A stretch of 64,000 nucleotides of DNA, taken from Fusarium oxysporum f. sp. lycopersici 4287 (lineage: Eukaryota; Ascomycota; Sordariomycetes; Hypocreales; Nectriaceae). The translations under genes were made by a program, and so were the position numbers. Under the pieces are notes generated by a model, which was not told the DNA's origin, did not search any database, and was given only the letters and a program-made list of their open reading frames with translations. Positions 24,003-36,187 of this stretch are shown here, piece by piece (the first letter of the stretch is position 1; every line of letters begins with the position of its first letter). The stretch spans positions 1,707,048 to 1,771,047 of the forward strand of contig NC_030993.1 of the NCBI RefSeq assembly GCF_000149955.1, given 5' to 3'.

Positions 24003-26430
24003 GGTTGTAACTGTAACGTATATCTCAAAAGAATGGCAAGACGAGAAAGGATACCCTCGATGATAGAACAAAGATGATATGCTCTATCAAAACAAGAAGA
24101 AAGGCAACGATCTACAGTTCACGGACGAGGAAGATCGTCTTGTTATTAAACGAACTACTCGCCCCTCAGCTGAACTAGTTGATCTCCTATCTTCGGTAAT
24201 AGGAGACGGGGCGATGCTCGGGCGAGAGAGGGGCCGGAGAGTAGGCATTATCCTAATGCTGTCTTGTAATGTTCGTTGTGGTTTAGTGGCAGCTTGGGAG
24301 CGTAAGGGTAGAAGAGTCAGCACAGCTGTTGCTGGGATGGGTTCCACCGATATGCCAGGAGATACCGTAGATGAGCACGTCAACCCGGAGACAGGGTCAG
24401 AATGAGGAAGCACATACTGCGTATTGTTACTACGTAGCACTGGAGGTCTGTGAGGCTTCAAGATTGAGCTGCAGCTTGTCACAGTTGCACTCCGATACAC
24501 GTGGAATATCCTTGACAATGAGGACCATTGTCTTGGATTATACCTTGTCAATTTTCTGCATTGCATCAGAGCTCTTGAACATCAATATCTAAGTCTTGAA
24601 AGCCTCGCCTACCTCGGTCCAAATCCGACCTCTGATGCGGTTGGCTGTAAATCCCCGTCTTTTCGACGAGACTAGTATGGGGACCCTTGTTTGAACGGGG
24701 ATATGATTGAGGAGATGCACGGCTCATGAATCCTCCTATTTCCCCACAGTAATCGGTGCAGGGATTGGAATTGGTGAAGAAGCAGGGTTCAAACAGGGTT
24801 GTCTATTCTTAACCTTATTCGCAAGTACCGTTGCATAAGGATTTCGGTCAAGGAATAGGTTCTCACCTCGAACCATTATTGAAACCTCTATAACCATTCG
24901 AGATTTTTTCTTTCTCTATAGTTTATGCGCTACAGTTTATTCTCCGTTCAGGTGTGATCCGCGCAACCGAAGAACCCCATTTTACGGTAGTCGGCCAGCC
25001 CACTTAGTGTTTGTTCACCTGTCTCTATCAGATACTGATCGTCATGAAAAACTCCACGTGTATTTGGTGATTTTCCGTATTATGTCCGCATATGACAGGT
25101 CCCAGGGGCACTTTAATTCCGCAGGTCTGTTCACAATGACAGAAGATGTCTCATTGGCTCTGTTGGAGATAGACGAGGCTGCCATGTGAGATTGCTGCGA
25201 ACTGAATCAAAGATCGGTGAGAAGGATTGGTTATGATGCAAAGTGTAACGAGCTACATTCCTGTAACAGTTCTTTGTCCCTTGCAGATACCAGGCCCTGG
25301 TATAGACGGGCAGGGTCATCCTTGGTTCTGCTGTTAATGTTGAGTTCCCGTGCATCTAGACCTGATCCTCATGATCCTTCAAATCGGCCATTTACAGAGA
25401 AACATACGATTCAATCTCGCTCGGAGTAGATACAGCTATATGATATAAGAATGGCAGTTTAATAGATAACAATCTTCACCGTTGACTACTCGGCCTTGTC
25501 AAACTTTTCAACTTCCAGACTCACGATGGTTGATCATGAATTATCCTTGTCTTCTAGTGCCTGCATGACTAGCCATGCATGAGATGATCCGATCTGATCA
25601 CAATCAAAAGGATCACGACAAAAGACACCTTGATGCCCATCTCCATCAACAGGGCACCAAAACACCTCTGCAACAATCCGAAGCATGGCCACAGCGAACC
25701 CTCAAACGCATAAACGGCATTGCCGTCTTAACAAAACACTACTATAAACACATTCCAATTCCGTACTGAAGATCCGGCCCAGGAGTTACATTGACTCTAC
25801 CCGACCTCTTGGCGAAATGCAAAGGTCCTACAGCCGGCCCTCTTTACCACTTCAGGGCCTGTCTAACAAATGGCCCTGGGGTATCGCGATGATATCGAGC
25901 ACACTGACCGTCAGGAAATCATACCACCTGCGCTTGTCGGCCGGATCGGCATGCCCTATACCGCGTCTGGGTTGCGGTGCCTGGCACACGGATCTCTTGG
26001 CTTCAGGCGAGTTCTTCGGTAACTCTCGTCTTCTAGGCCAAAACACCCGGCTACGGTCACAGCGAGTGAAGTGATTGGTTCTGTTAAGTTCTTTCTGTGA
26101 ATATTCAACTGAATATTCTCTGCTGTATGACCTGCATGTCCCCTGTAATAAATCGTCAAAGCAGCATCGTTTAGCAGAACCTCTTGAGCCTATCACGTAT
26201 ACCTCTGAGGAAGCGAGAACCGCAGTGATATATAGTTACCCCTGCCGTCAGAAGCTGTAGCATCCTTTGAGGGGAAACGAGTGACAGCTGCGCGTTGATC
26301 CTTAAGTGGCACATCAGCTAGTCTCCATCTCTTGCTTCAGATCGTTCCGAGTTCCGTCAGCCATCCTTTTTCTACCCGAGACCTTCCCCAGACTGAGCCT
26401 TCAGTTCTTCCAACAAACCTCCATGTCAAA
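24003..26430. other. Divergent spacer of about 2.4 kb, no gene seen
   Basis: This separates the BBE oxidase and the first Pth11-like gene, which are divergently transcribed. A TATATAG sequence near 26229-26235 lies about 200 nt before the Pth11-like start. Overlapping ORFs at 24079-24566 and 25817-26196 have no family features or splice support. Confidence 0.45.
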
Positions 26431-27993
26431 ATGCCTCTGATAGATGGAGTAATGGTGCTTCTGCCACCGCCTGAGGGCTATGTGGTCAACTTCGACAACC
26501 CACAGAGACAGGGAGTGACAGAAGCATACTTTGTGGCGGGGTTCGGAATGGCTGTGAGCTTTCTTTTCTTCTGCCAGAGGATGTATGTCAAGCTATTTCT
26601 TGCAGGTGGCTTGCAGTTTGACGATGGTAAGTTTTGACATGCCGTTTTCTATCTGTTTGTTGTTTTGTTGTTTGTTCGACCCTGCAAACTCAATCGTGGC
26701 GGATCTGCATGGAGATGACAGATCGAAGTCATGAATTGTGCTAACATTGGATAGTTTTACTCATATTTTCATATGTAAGTATATTCGCAGCCACGAGCCA
26801 TTATGTCTCATTGGAAACGATGGCTTCATAGGTTCCGCGAACAGGCGTCTATATCGACAAAAGCTGACTGCAAAATTAGATATTGGCCTTGGTCACCATC
26901 AGTCTTTGCCTTCACATGTTTGCTTCTGGCGCTGGAGGAGTACATGCCTGGGAAGCCTCCATTGAGACCTTCAACATTTACCTAATGGTAAGTCTCTCAC
27001 AGTCACACAGCAGTTGTCACAAGATATTAACAACAGTAGGATGTCTATCTCGCTGCATTCATCTATGTCCTCTGTGGTTCCCTAGCCAAACTCGCTCTCC
27101 TCATGTTCTACTTCCGACTCTCTCCTCAACGATGGTTCAAGATCTCAGTTTGGTCAACCGCTGTGTTCATCAGCGGATATACCATTGGAATATTCTTCGC
27201 TGTGATGTTTGCCTGCCATCCTATTGCTATGAACTGGGATGTTACAATCACAGAAGGCAAATGTATCAACAGACCCGGGCTGTATATCGCGACCGCGATA
27301 ACCAACATCATCAGCGATGTTATCCTATTCATACTACCATTGCCAATGGTTTTACAACTCCAGATGCCCTTCAAGCAGAAGATTGGTTTGATGGGCATCT
27401 TTACTATTGGATCTTTGACGGTCGTCACATCGATCGTGCGGGTCTCTCTCTTGCCAGGAATGCTTAAATCAATGGACTTAACTTGGGTTATCGCTTTTCC
27501 TTCGATTTGGATGTATGGATCTCTTCTCTCCGATAGCCTAGCAGAGCGTTATAACTAACATGCCTCCAGTATCGTCGAAGCGAACCTGATCATTACCTGT
27601 GCGACGATGCCGACGCTCCGCAAGTTCTTCAAACATGTTGCTCCCAAACTCATCGGCGAGTCACGATATGGCAGCAAAACAGGGAAATCGTCAAAATATG
27701 GCAAGCCAGATACAGGATCCAAGCCGCCGAGTCGACCATTTGCCCCCTCTTCCCAGGGACGCCGTGACCGAACACAATATTCACAATTCGATGGCGATGA
27801 GAACCCTATGCCCGATAACTTTGCTCTAGGCCCCATCAATGGACGCGTGGGACACAATACCAGCGTTGGTCAGAGCGAAGAGGTAACGGGTTGGATCGAT
27901 AGTGATTCTGAGAAGGGGATCGTTGGGGGAACGATCAAGCCAGCCATTGTGCAGACGAAGACGGTGACGGTGGAGTATGAACGATCACTATGA
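26431..27993 (+). CDS. Pth11-like fungal rhodopsin-domain integral membrane protein (first copy)
   Basis: Five exons (26431-26626, 26755-26774, 26880-26987, 27040-27512, 27570-27993) give 406 residues. Exon 2 is only 20 nt and completes FDDVLLIFSY. Seven hydrophobic segments are visible, from FVAGFGMAVSFLFF through DVYLAAFIYVLCGSLAKLALL, and VWSTAVFISGYTIGIFFAVMF, to IWIIVEANLIITCATMPTLR. They include the family's FQ/DD turn, the conserved FYFRL after helix 3, CHP in the loop, and a hydrophilic C-terminal tail. The family (Rhodopsin_fung, related to Magnaporthe Pth11) contains surface-sensing receptors and many uncharacterised proteins often found beside metabolic genes. The ligand is unknown. 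It lies between two flavin oxidoreductases. Confidence 0.85.
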
Positions 27994-29286
27994 TATCGAT
28001 AATGGGAAAGGCGTGGGAGTTGATAAGGTCTCGGGGATTGCATTAACAATAATCGTATGGAAAGGAACTTTCGTTTTAGATACCACTTTAGTAATGATTT
28101 GTTTTGTCTCAAGACTCTGCCCGGCTGAATTCCAGCAGACGATAATATTGAATATCACTAAACACATGGAAACCGTTGTACGTCAATTGCGTCTGTCAAG
28201 TTGGGTTGATAGATAACGTAGAACTAGTTCCCGTTGGTGGTATGACTATCCGTGACTTAGTTACTACTAAAGTTAACTTGGGTACAGTATTGTATGCCAC
28301 TACAGAGCACTAAGATGTCAACTGCCGCACATTTGACAATAGCTAGTGAAAGCTCTCACATGTAGTCTTGAAGGATGATGTTCTAAACAGAACTTCAACA
28401 ACACAGACTCAGCCATCACCTCTCCTTTCGCCATGACTTCGAACTGAGTTGACAACCTTTTCTGCGGAACATGTGCTCCGTAGAAGCTCAAGATCAGCGC
28501 CTTTCTTTCAACCTGACTCAATGTTAAGCCAACGATAAAGAGTCTGAAGATCTAACAGCTTGGCTGAGTTGATTCAGTGTCTCTCTAGAACGATTGCCAC
28601 CACCATTCAATCAGAGATTGCAACTCCGAGTCGCGTCACTGCAACCTCAAAATTGAGCCCCAAAGAAAGCGGCAGATTGATCTTCACCCCTGACCAAACC
28701 AAGCCTGGTAACCCACTACAAAATCACCTTCCGCTTTAGAAGACGCCGTCTCTTGGGGATCAGCATCCGTGCGGTTCGGTCCTAGTCAGAAGAAAACCCT
28801 CGCACAGAAAAAGTCGTCACCGTTTTCTGCCCTGTCTTTTTCCTCTCTAGAACCCATGTCCCACTGAATTTTCAGTGAGTGCTTTTTCGGAAGAGAGGGG
28901 AGGCAATTTGGTTACGTACAATTCAAAGCCAGGTACAGGGGAAGATCTCAATGTTACTCTGCGGAACGCGTAGATCTTGGCGAAGGATTGCGACCCCTGC
29001 TACGGTGACTCGCGAATGGCTCCGCCGGATATAGGCTCAATGAAGAAAGATAGAAGTATAGGTTATGCTGATTTTTATAGCAGTTTGTAAATAACATCAA
29101 GAATTGACATTTCTGCCCTTCTAGTCATTGTACTGTCAGGGGTGAGAGGAAGTATAGACCAGCTTTGCACGAGTCGATTATAGTAAATCCTAAACTTGGT
29201 TGATTTTTCTTTTTTGTAACTTGCTTGTAACTTGCTTTAGACTATGAAGCATGTGCTATGTTCCTCCTACCAATACATCGCCACTA
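27994..29286. other. Spacer of about 1.3 kb, no gene seen
   Basis: Convergent 3' flanks of the first Pth11-like gene and the GMC oxidoreductase gene. It is partly AT-rich near 29040-29240. No ORF with family features and no clear repeat were found. Confidence 0.4.
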
Positions 29287-31302
29287 TTACAACTTCGCAG
29301 ACAGAGCCCATCTCTCCTTGATAAGATCAGCAGCCTTCTCACCAATTCCATAAGCAGGCATCTGCGTATGACCATTGTTCACGGTAGGCATTATCGAACA
29401 ATCTGCGACTCTCAACCCCTTAACACCATAGACCTGTAGCTTCTCATCCACCACAGCCATAGGGTTATCCTTCTTGCCAGCGGCACACGATCCACTGGCA
29501 TGGTAACAAGTCGTAGCGTTATCCTTGACGTATTCCTTCCAGTCCTCGCGCGTCTTGTACTTGTGGTGCACAAGATCTGAGGGCCATGAACCCTTGACGA
29601 TGTCCTTGGTACCCGAACCTTCGGTGATAATCTCGTTGCCAAATGCGCATGCTTCAGCGAGGACCTCGAGGTCGAGAGGGTCAGAGAGGTAGTTGCAGTC
29701 GACGACAGGGACAGACGTCGCTGAGGCGTCGCGGAGAGTGACGGTGCCGCGGGACTTGGGAGCGAAGAGCTCGGCGATCATACTGAAAGCGTGTTTGTTG
29801 TCGATAGGGAATTGGTCGTACTGCTTAGGGCCGCCATAGCACTCAGTTGTGAAGAACTCAATCTGGGGCTGCTTAGGAGTAAGACCCATAGGGTCGCGGC
29901 CTTCTTTTCGAGGAGCTGCATTCCAGATCTTAGAGTCGGCGAGACGCTCATCCATGCGAGCGTAGGCGAAGATTCCGAATGGGAATACTGTCAGAGGACC
30001 CTTCTTCTCCTCCTTCCATTGGGTGTAGGCCTTTTCTAACGCGTTACCGTGGTATACTAGAGAATCAGTGGTGAGCCCCTCCTTGTCAGTCTCGTAGAAC
30101 ATGAAGACAATCAAGTGATCCTGGAGGTTCTTTCCAACGCCGGGAAGATCGACAAGAGTGGTGATACCGTGCTGCTCCAACTCGACCTTTGCACCGATAC
30201 CTGATCGGTTGAGGACGTTGGGTGAACAGTAAGCACCAGAAGATATTATAACCTCTCTAGAGGCCTTGAGCTCAACGACCGATCCATCGGCCTTGACTCC
30301 TCGAACACCAGTGGCCTTCAACTCTCCCTGGCCATCTTTCTCAATGATAACCTTGTCAACATGGGTCTCGACCATGAGGTGTAGGTTATCTCTAGGTTTC
30401 TGCTTAGTGATGAAGTCTGCGCTGGTGGTACGAAGGCCTTGGTGAACTGTTCTGACAGAGTGACCGCATCCGTGGGGGTTCGAGCCAGCAGAGAACATGT
30501 CGTGGTCAAGAGGGAGACCCTTCGATACCATGGATTCTCCGATCAAGTTGGAGATAGGAGCCAAGTCATGAGGCTCGGTGTGGACATGGCCTTCATAGCC
30601 GTGGGCGCCCTTGGTCTCCTTGAACCAATCTTTTGTGTGAAAGTTCTCAGCCTATAAGAAGTCAATAGTTGTCTCTGAAGAATTGCATCAAGAGGAACGT
30701 TGAGATGCCGCCCTTTCACGTGCTGAGGATATAGGTTAAGTACATACCTTGAGCATATACTTGAACATCTCATCACCACTCCAACCGGGCAGGTTCCAGT
30801 CATCATAATCTTGTTTCTACACGGGGTTAGAGCCTAGTACCAATTACTCACGACAAGCATTGGAACTTACCATTCCCTTAACCATAAGAGTGCCATTACA
30901 ACCAGAAGAGCCACCAAGGAACTTGCCTCGGCTAAGCTTCACAGAGCGGTTGTTGACTCCAGGGCCAGGTATAGAGACGACATTCCAGTCTGTCTCTTTG
31001 TCGAAGTTATTAGACCAACTAAAACAATGCGTTAGTCAATGTCTGCAAACAGCTACAGGAGCAGGGGTAATTACCCTCCAACCATGTGAACGTTCTCAAG
31101 ATGCTCATTATGGGGACCAGCCTCTAGAACGAGAACCTTGACATTAGGATCCTCAGCGAGGCGTGCTGCCACAACGCAGCCTGACGTGCCACCACTATAA
31201 ATGAGGTTAGTTAACCAATAATAGTCTTAGGGTTGAACCTTATGAGTGCGGAACTTACCCGCAGATGATGAAGTCGTAAGTAGAGTCTGGAGCAGCAGCC
31301 AT
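29287..31302 (-). CDS. GMC-family FAD oxidoreductase (choline dehydrogenase / alcohol oxidase type)
   Basis: Five exons (31302-31259, 31194-31075, 31018-30871, 30816-30748, 30651-29287) give 581 residues with exact frame closure. The N-terminal dinucleotide-binding motif FIICGGGTSGC is split by intron 1. Then come LVLEAGP, the GMC signature area around KLSRGKFLGGSSGCNG, and VIISSGAYCSPNVLNRSGIG (signature 2). The catalytic pair is His511 in YHASGSC and His555 in NNGHTQMPAYGIGEK. There is no signal peptide, so it is probably cytosolic or peroxisomal. Members oxidise alcohols, choline or sugars using FAD. It sits between the two Pth11-like genes, which may hint at a shared pathway, but the substrate is unknown. 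Confidence 0.9.
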
Positions 31303-33038
31303 GTTTGTTCGTTTGTTTACAGAAGAAACAATCTGTCAAAGATATGAGAGAAAAGTATTAACGGAGAAACCAACCTCATGCCAGTAGCGCCTCTGTTACT
31401 TATATACATAGTATTACCCGAGGTCCACTATCATGAAGGCTGTACTATCGAGCCATTCAGGACCGGAAATTCGGAAACCTTGTCACTCAAACAACAGGAG
31501 GATTCCGGTTATGTAGCAGCTAAGCATTAGGTCCATCATACCATTCCTAATAAAGACAGTTGAGAGGTTCAGGTGTTACTGTTCTGATGTGTTGTGCTTT
31601 CAGATCCTGGTTTTTGACAAGGACCCTGAATAGTCTCAGTTGAACCAACAGCATGAATATGGCTACACCTTATGCACCAAATTGTGGGTTCATACTCAAA
31701 GACATAGCTCAAAGAGATAGAGGGAGTTTCTCTGAGAGGCATTTACCCCGCTGTCTGATATGTCGACGCAACCTGGAGCCCTCAACTCTTCTGGAGCATC
31801 CAATCGGGGATGTCTCCGCGTTATTCAAAGATTTCCCTACGGGTCCGACGTTGCAGTGCAAGGACTTTGCATCAGAGAAGGAGGAACGAGAAACGCCGGG
31901 TCCAAGTCTCCTTGTCCCCTTATTCCAACGCGTTCCGCGGATGGAGCTTGGAGCTGGGTGAGTGTACATATGTGAGTCTAGCAGGGTACAACCATGTAGC
32001 TGCAAGAGAACAGGCAACAGGAAGTATCGCACTGCTGAAGATGATGTCTCATACTGGGCCAAGGACCTAGAAGCCCTGACGACGTTTAGCTTGGGCGGGG
32101 CGGAACTAGTTCCACTCCCGCTGCAGATCACCGCGGCTAAAGGACATCAGTGGAGAGGATTGGCCGCTAGAGATGCTGAAATTGCTGTTGAGTCTGTTCT
32201 AGCGGGGCAGAGCTAGGGGCAGCTAGGGGCTTGGCAGCAACGTTGTAAAGTTTTGCCTCTAACAAGTGCCTGGAGTCTGGTAGCCAACGACGTTAGCACT
32301 GGCTTTTACCAATAGATAGGACGAGTGATTAGCCTTGTAGACACTAGAAACTCACCGTTGACCGTTCTAATTTATCCCCACAGACACACTATGATCATCT
32401 TGGTCAAGGGCCTCGAGTTATGACCAGGTCTGCCTTGTCTTGGGAATGTTACTGACCAACCAACAACAGAGGCCGGGGTTCTATGAGACTGTGGACCTGC
32501 ATATGCATCAACCATGTTCTTTTCTGTAGCAGAAGAAAAGAAAAGAAGGACTCGCAAGTTCTTCTTCAATAGAAGAGCTTGAACGGCTTGGCGGAGCCAA
32601 ACTGACTCGTATATGACTGTGCCGTAGAGATCAACAAGACCTCAAGGATATACTGGATGACTGTACGAGTTGAACAATATGAATGCTCATCAACATATCC
32701 CAAGTCATGCATCAGGGTTGCCAAGTCTCCCTGGCCCACTATACCCAGTATCCTGACAAGGTAGCACTCCTCCTACGACACCGTCAATCCTTAAGTGAGC
32801 CACGAAATGGTCAATGCCTCCTACACTCGGCCAAAAGGGGGCGTCAGATCCTGCATCTGCATCTGCTAGTTCACGTCAACTTCATAAGTCACATATCGTA
32901 CCTACATATGCCAGCTAGGCCTGCTATCTCCATCTCCATCTCCATTCCCCGAAGCTGTCACTCCTGGCCTGCATCTGTTGTCTCGATTCTATTAGGCAAC
33001 TCTTGCAAGCTGAAGCTTTCCATCATTAAAAAAAAAAA
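31303..33038. other. Divergent spacer of about 1.7 kb
   Basis: This separates the GMC gene from the second Pth11-like gene, which is divergently transcribed. Long ORFs here (for example 31709-32131 minus and 32683-33231 plus) overlap each other in several frames and show no family features. A run of 12 A ends at the second Pth11-like start codon (33028-33039). Confidence 0.45.
31399..31406 (-). promoter_or_regulatory. TATA-box candidate of the GMC gene
   Basis: TATATAAG on the minus strand lies about 100 nt upstream of the GMC start codon at 31302, a normal distance for a fungal promoter. Confidence 0.45.
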
Positions 33039-34466
33039 ATGGCAACACCATTTCAGACTGAGGCCTGGACTGAATATGGTCTTGGCACACTTGTCTTGTT
33101 TTTACGATACTTTGCAAGATGGAAAACAGTTGGCTTCAAGGGGTATCAAGGTGATGACTACTTTGCTCTTGCAGCACTTGTCTTTTGGACGGTATGTCGC
33201 TGCACTCTCTTTACCAAGTCATCCTTGCTGATAGATATAGTGCGAGTTGGTAATGTTAGAACTCATCGGTAAAAACACCTACAGATTATGTTGGTTCAAC
33301 TAGAAGGATCACTAACCCTACAATAGGACAATCTGGCACCAACATTGGCGTTACCGACGAGATGGGCGCCAAGATGTCAGCTGCAGAGATAGCCAAGCGC
33401 GAGTTTGGATCAAAATGTCTCCTGGCAGGATGGAACTTTTACGTGACTCTAATATTTACTCTCAAAGGAGTGATGCTTTGCTTGTACAGCCGCATGACGT
33501 ACGCAGATTCTCGATCCACCATTGATATATGCTAATGGAGTTCTAGACTTGGTCTCTGGCAGAGAAAGATTGTTATTTGGACACAATTCGGAACAGTTAT
33601 TGCTTACATAGCAGTAATGGCAGCTATTTGGGGCCATTGTACGCCTGTTCACAAGAACTGGCAAGTTTATCCTAATCCCGGTGGTAAGTATCATCCCGAT
33701 TGAACCGATCTCCGACTCTAACAGGAGTAGACACTTGCACCCTCGCCGTAGCGAATTACCTTACTCTGGTAGTGCTTAATATCGTGTACGTTACCGTTGT
33801 CTGAGTGTTTGAACGATGAGCCTCAATCTAACTTGCAAACACAGAACCGACATCGCTATTGTTTCCATCCCAGTCCCTCTACTATGGACTGTAAAGCTCA
33901 CCATCAAGAGAAAGTTGATGATTGGCGTTCTCCTTTGTTCTGGTGTTTTTATCATGGTCGCAACACTCTTGAGATGTGTCTTCTCGCTACAGTTAGTCCC
34001 CCTCGAGGCACGGTTCTTGATATCTTGCTAACAACCCAGGGACATCCAAGGCATCAACACATCAACCATCTGGGCAATCCGCGAAACCTTCGTGGCAATA
34101 ATTGCAGTGAACGCCGCTGCCATCAAGCCTTTATTCTCAGCTTCTCGATGGCTCGTGTCGAGCAAGGGAAGCAGTCGGGACAAGGGAACGAGCAGCTACA
34201 TCAACAAACACGGCCACCCACTTGGAACAATCGGCGGATCGGGTATCTCTGGTGGTATTTCTGCGAACCGACATCAAAAATACATGACACAACTCGACGA
34301 CAATTCGAGCGAGGAACATATTGTTGGGAAGCCAGAGTTTGTGGGATACAGCAAGCCCGAGGTCCGGGCTGGCAGCACAACAAGTGGACAGAGTGATAAC
34401 CAGGATGGTATTATGGTTACTAGAACCTACGAAGTTACTCCTGGAAAGTCTACACTGGATGTCTAG
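33039..34466 (+). CDS. Pth11-like fungal rhodopsin-domain integral membrane protein (second copy)
   Basis: Seven exons (33039-33191, 33241-33268, 33327-33498, 33547-33683, 33725-33785, 33845-33991, 34040-34466) give 374 residues with exact frame. Exon 2 is 28 nt and encodes the ELVMLELIG piece. The introns are 41-59 nt. Hydrophobic segments run from YGLGTLVLFLRYFAR and DDYFALAALVFW through VIAYIAVMAAIWGHC, YLTLVVLNIVTDIAIVSIPVPLLW and GVLLCSGVFIMVATLLRCVFSL, to IRETFVAIIAVNAAAIKPLF. A Gly/Ser-rich hydrophilic tail follows. The DD turn, the CxP loop and the TDIAIVSIPVPLLW helix are family hallmarks. It is clearly a different gene from the copy at 26.4 kb, not a recent duplicate, since exon layout and sequence differ widely. 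Confidence 0.85.
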
Positions 34467-36187
34467 AGAATTTGAATTATGGAGTTACAGGGAAAAGGCA
34501 ATATCTAAGAAAGGAGGTGTAAGAAGCACATGTAATTAATGTAATAGACCAAGATATCCAACACTCAGCACTCAACAACTGTTTAACACACGCAAAAGTC
34601 TAATCAGAGGTTCAAATTGATAGCATTGCAACTCTCAAATTACGGTATAAAGCTTTGCCTGCCGCGAAATTGCTCATATCTTCAGCTTCAGGTACCCAAG
34701 CCAATGGCTAAGCTAGCGGCAGCAGCAAACTATTCCAACAACGTCAGGTCCAGAAATTGGCCGTGCTGAATCTGAATCTACAGGTGGCGTTGCCCTGTCT
34801 CGGTAGCTGGACTACCGGTAACTAACGAATTAGCGCTGCCTAAGCACGGTCTTTGAGGTTGTATTAGTCGTATCCTAAACCGTCTAATTACCGCCGACTA
34901 CGTAAATGAAACAACCCCTGATTGACATTGAGGAGCTTTTGCCGCGTTACGCCCGGCTCGAAGATCACTCTTGACACATGATTGAGTTTAGTGACATCCG
35001 GTCTCCGAGGCAAAGGTACGTTTCCAGGCCGAATCCTCCTGCAGAGGTTCATATACCCTCCCCTGCTAGGATCAGTAACCCCTGAGGATTATGTACCTGG
35101 CTGCCTGGTAACATTGACAGACATTGACAGATTCGGTTTTCCTTTTGCCCGAGGGGTTGGGATATGCCAAGCAATACGAGATCTGATCGCAGAAGCAATA
35201 ACTAAGACATGCAGAAAGAGATCAATTAGTGAGGCGATATTAATGTGTTGGCAGATGTTATCAATCGGCATTAGATTATTTGACAGTTCCAGATCTGGTA
35301 TCCAGTTCATGGGCCCTCAACTTCTTCGGAAGAGTAGGGCTTAAGCCGGTGGGTATCCAACAAGTCATGTCCAAGAACAAATGCCATTACTAAGGCACTA
35401 GTTGCAAATCATGGCTCTTGGCAGCTCAAGTCTGTGGTTTCGTGGCTCTTATTGGAATTGGTCACCAGGTAGTTCATAGACTAGATTCTCAAGGTTTGGT
35501 GGCATAAAGTTAGGACTAGCTTTGACAAAGATCATGATGTTTCTCATGTCTGACTCAAGAGCTAAAACACAAGTTGTAGGTTCATGTTGAGGGGTATCGT
35601 GTTGCTCATCTCTGACTTATGCTGAGTAGTGCCTTTGATGGTCGGATACAGGATGCTGGCAATCACGAGGCTGTTGTATATCGCTCAAAATTGTTGAGAT
35701 ACAAGCCCAATGCAGACTATCTCGCGTCTCCCCGTGAGGTTAAAGCAGACGCTGTAAGGCCCTTATGGTGGTCCGGGCAGCGGCCTTCTAATAAATGGCT
35801 TCACTAACACTAGTCTCGGCCTCACTTTCAGACTACCAGTTAGTTATGTTTCATAAGCTCTTGATTGTGAATCTGAAGCTCAAGAGACGAAAATACATAT
35901 CTGCTCAACTAGATATTAGGAGGAAGCGGGTTTATAACCCATCGTTGCTTAGGATATCAATATCATAAACATAATAAATATTGTCATAAGTTTAGGATTA
36001 GAAAGCCTAAGCTTAGAATATATAGCATAAGTCTATCATAAGGAAAGGAAATCAAATATATCATTCTGCATACAGCTAGCTGTTCAAACCTAAGTAAAAA
36101 AAAAAAAAAAAAACAGGTAATCAAACCATGGCATGCTCCGTTTAACAAAACGCCATTTCATATCTGCATCGCCTTACTCACACGAGC
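34467..36187. other. Spacer of about 1.7 kb, AT-rich at its right end
   Basis: Convergent 3' flanks of the second Pth11-like gene and the P450 reductase gene. The part 35870-36120 is strongly AT-rich and includes an 18-A run (36096-36113). ORFs at 34982-35344 and 35619-35807 have no family features. Confidence 0.4.

Noticed and set aside
24079..24566. Overlapping ORFs of 108 and 159 codons on opposite strands
   Set aside because: Neither shows motifs, and they are each other's shadows in the BBE oxidase upstream region.
32683..33231. 182-codon plus-strand ORF
   Set aside because: It overlaps the first exons of the second Pth11-like gene in another frame and has no family signal.
34982..35344. 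120-codon ORF considered as a transposon remnant
   Set aside because: No transposase, integrase or reverse-transcriptase motif and no terminal repeats could be seen.
36096..36113. Poly-A run as the tail of a retroposed copy
   Set aside because: No coding remnant or target-site duplication could be recognised on either side.
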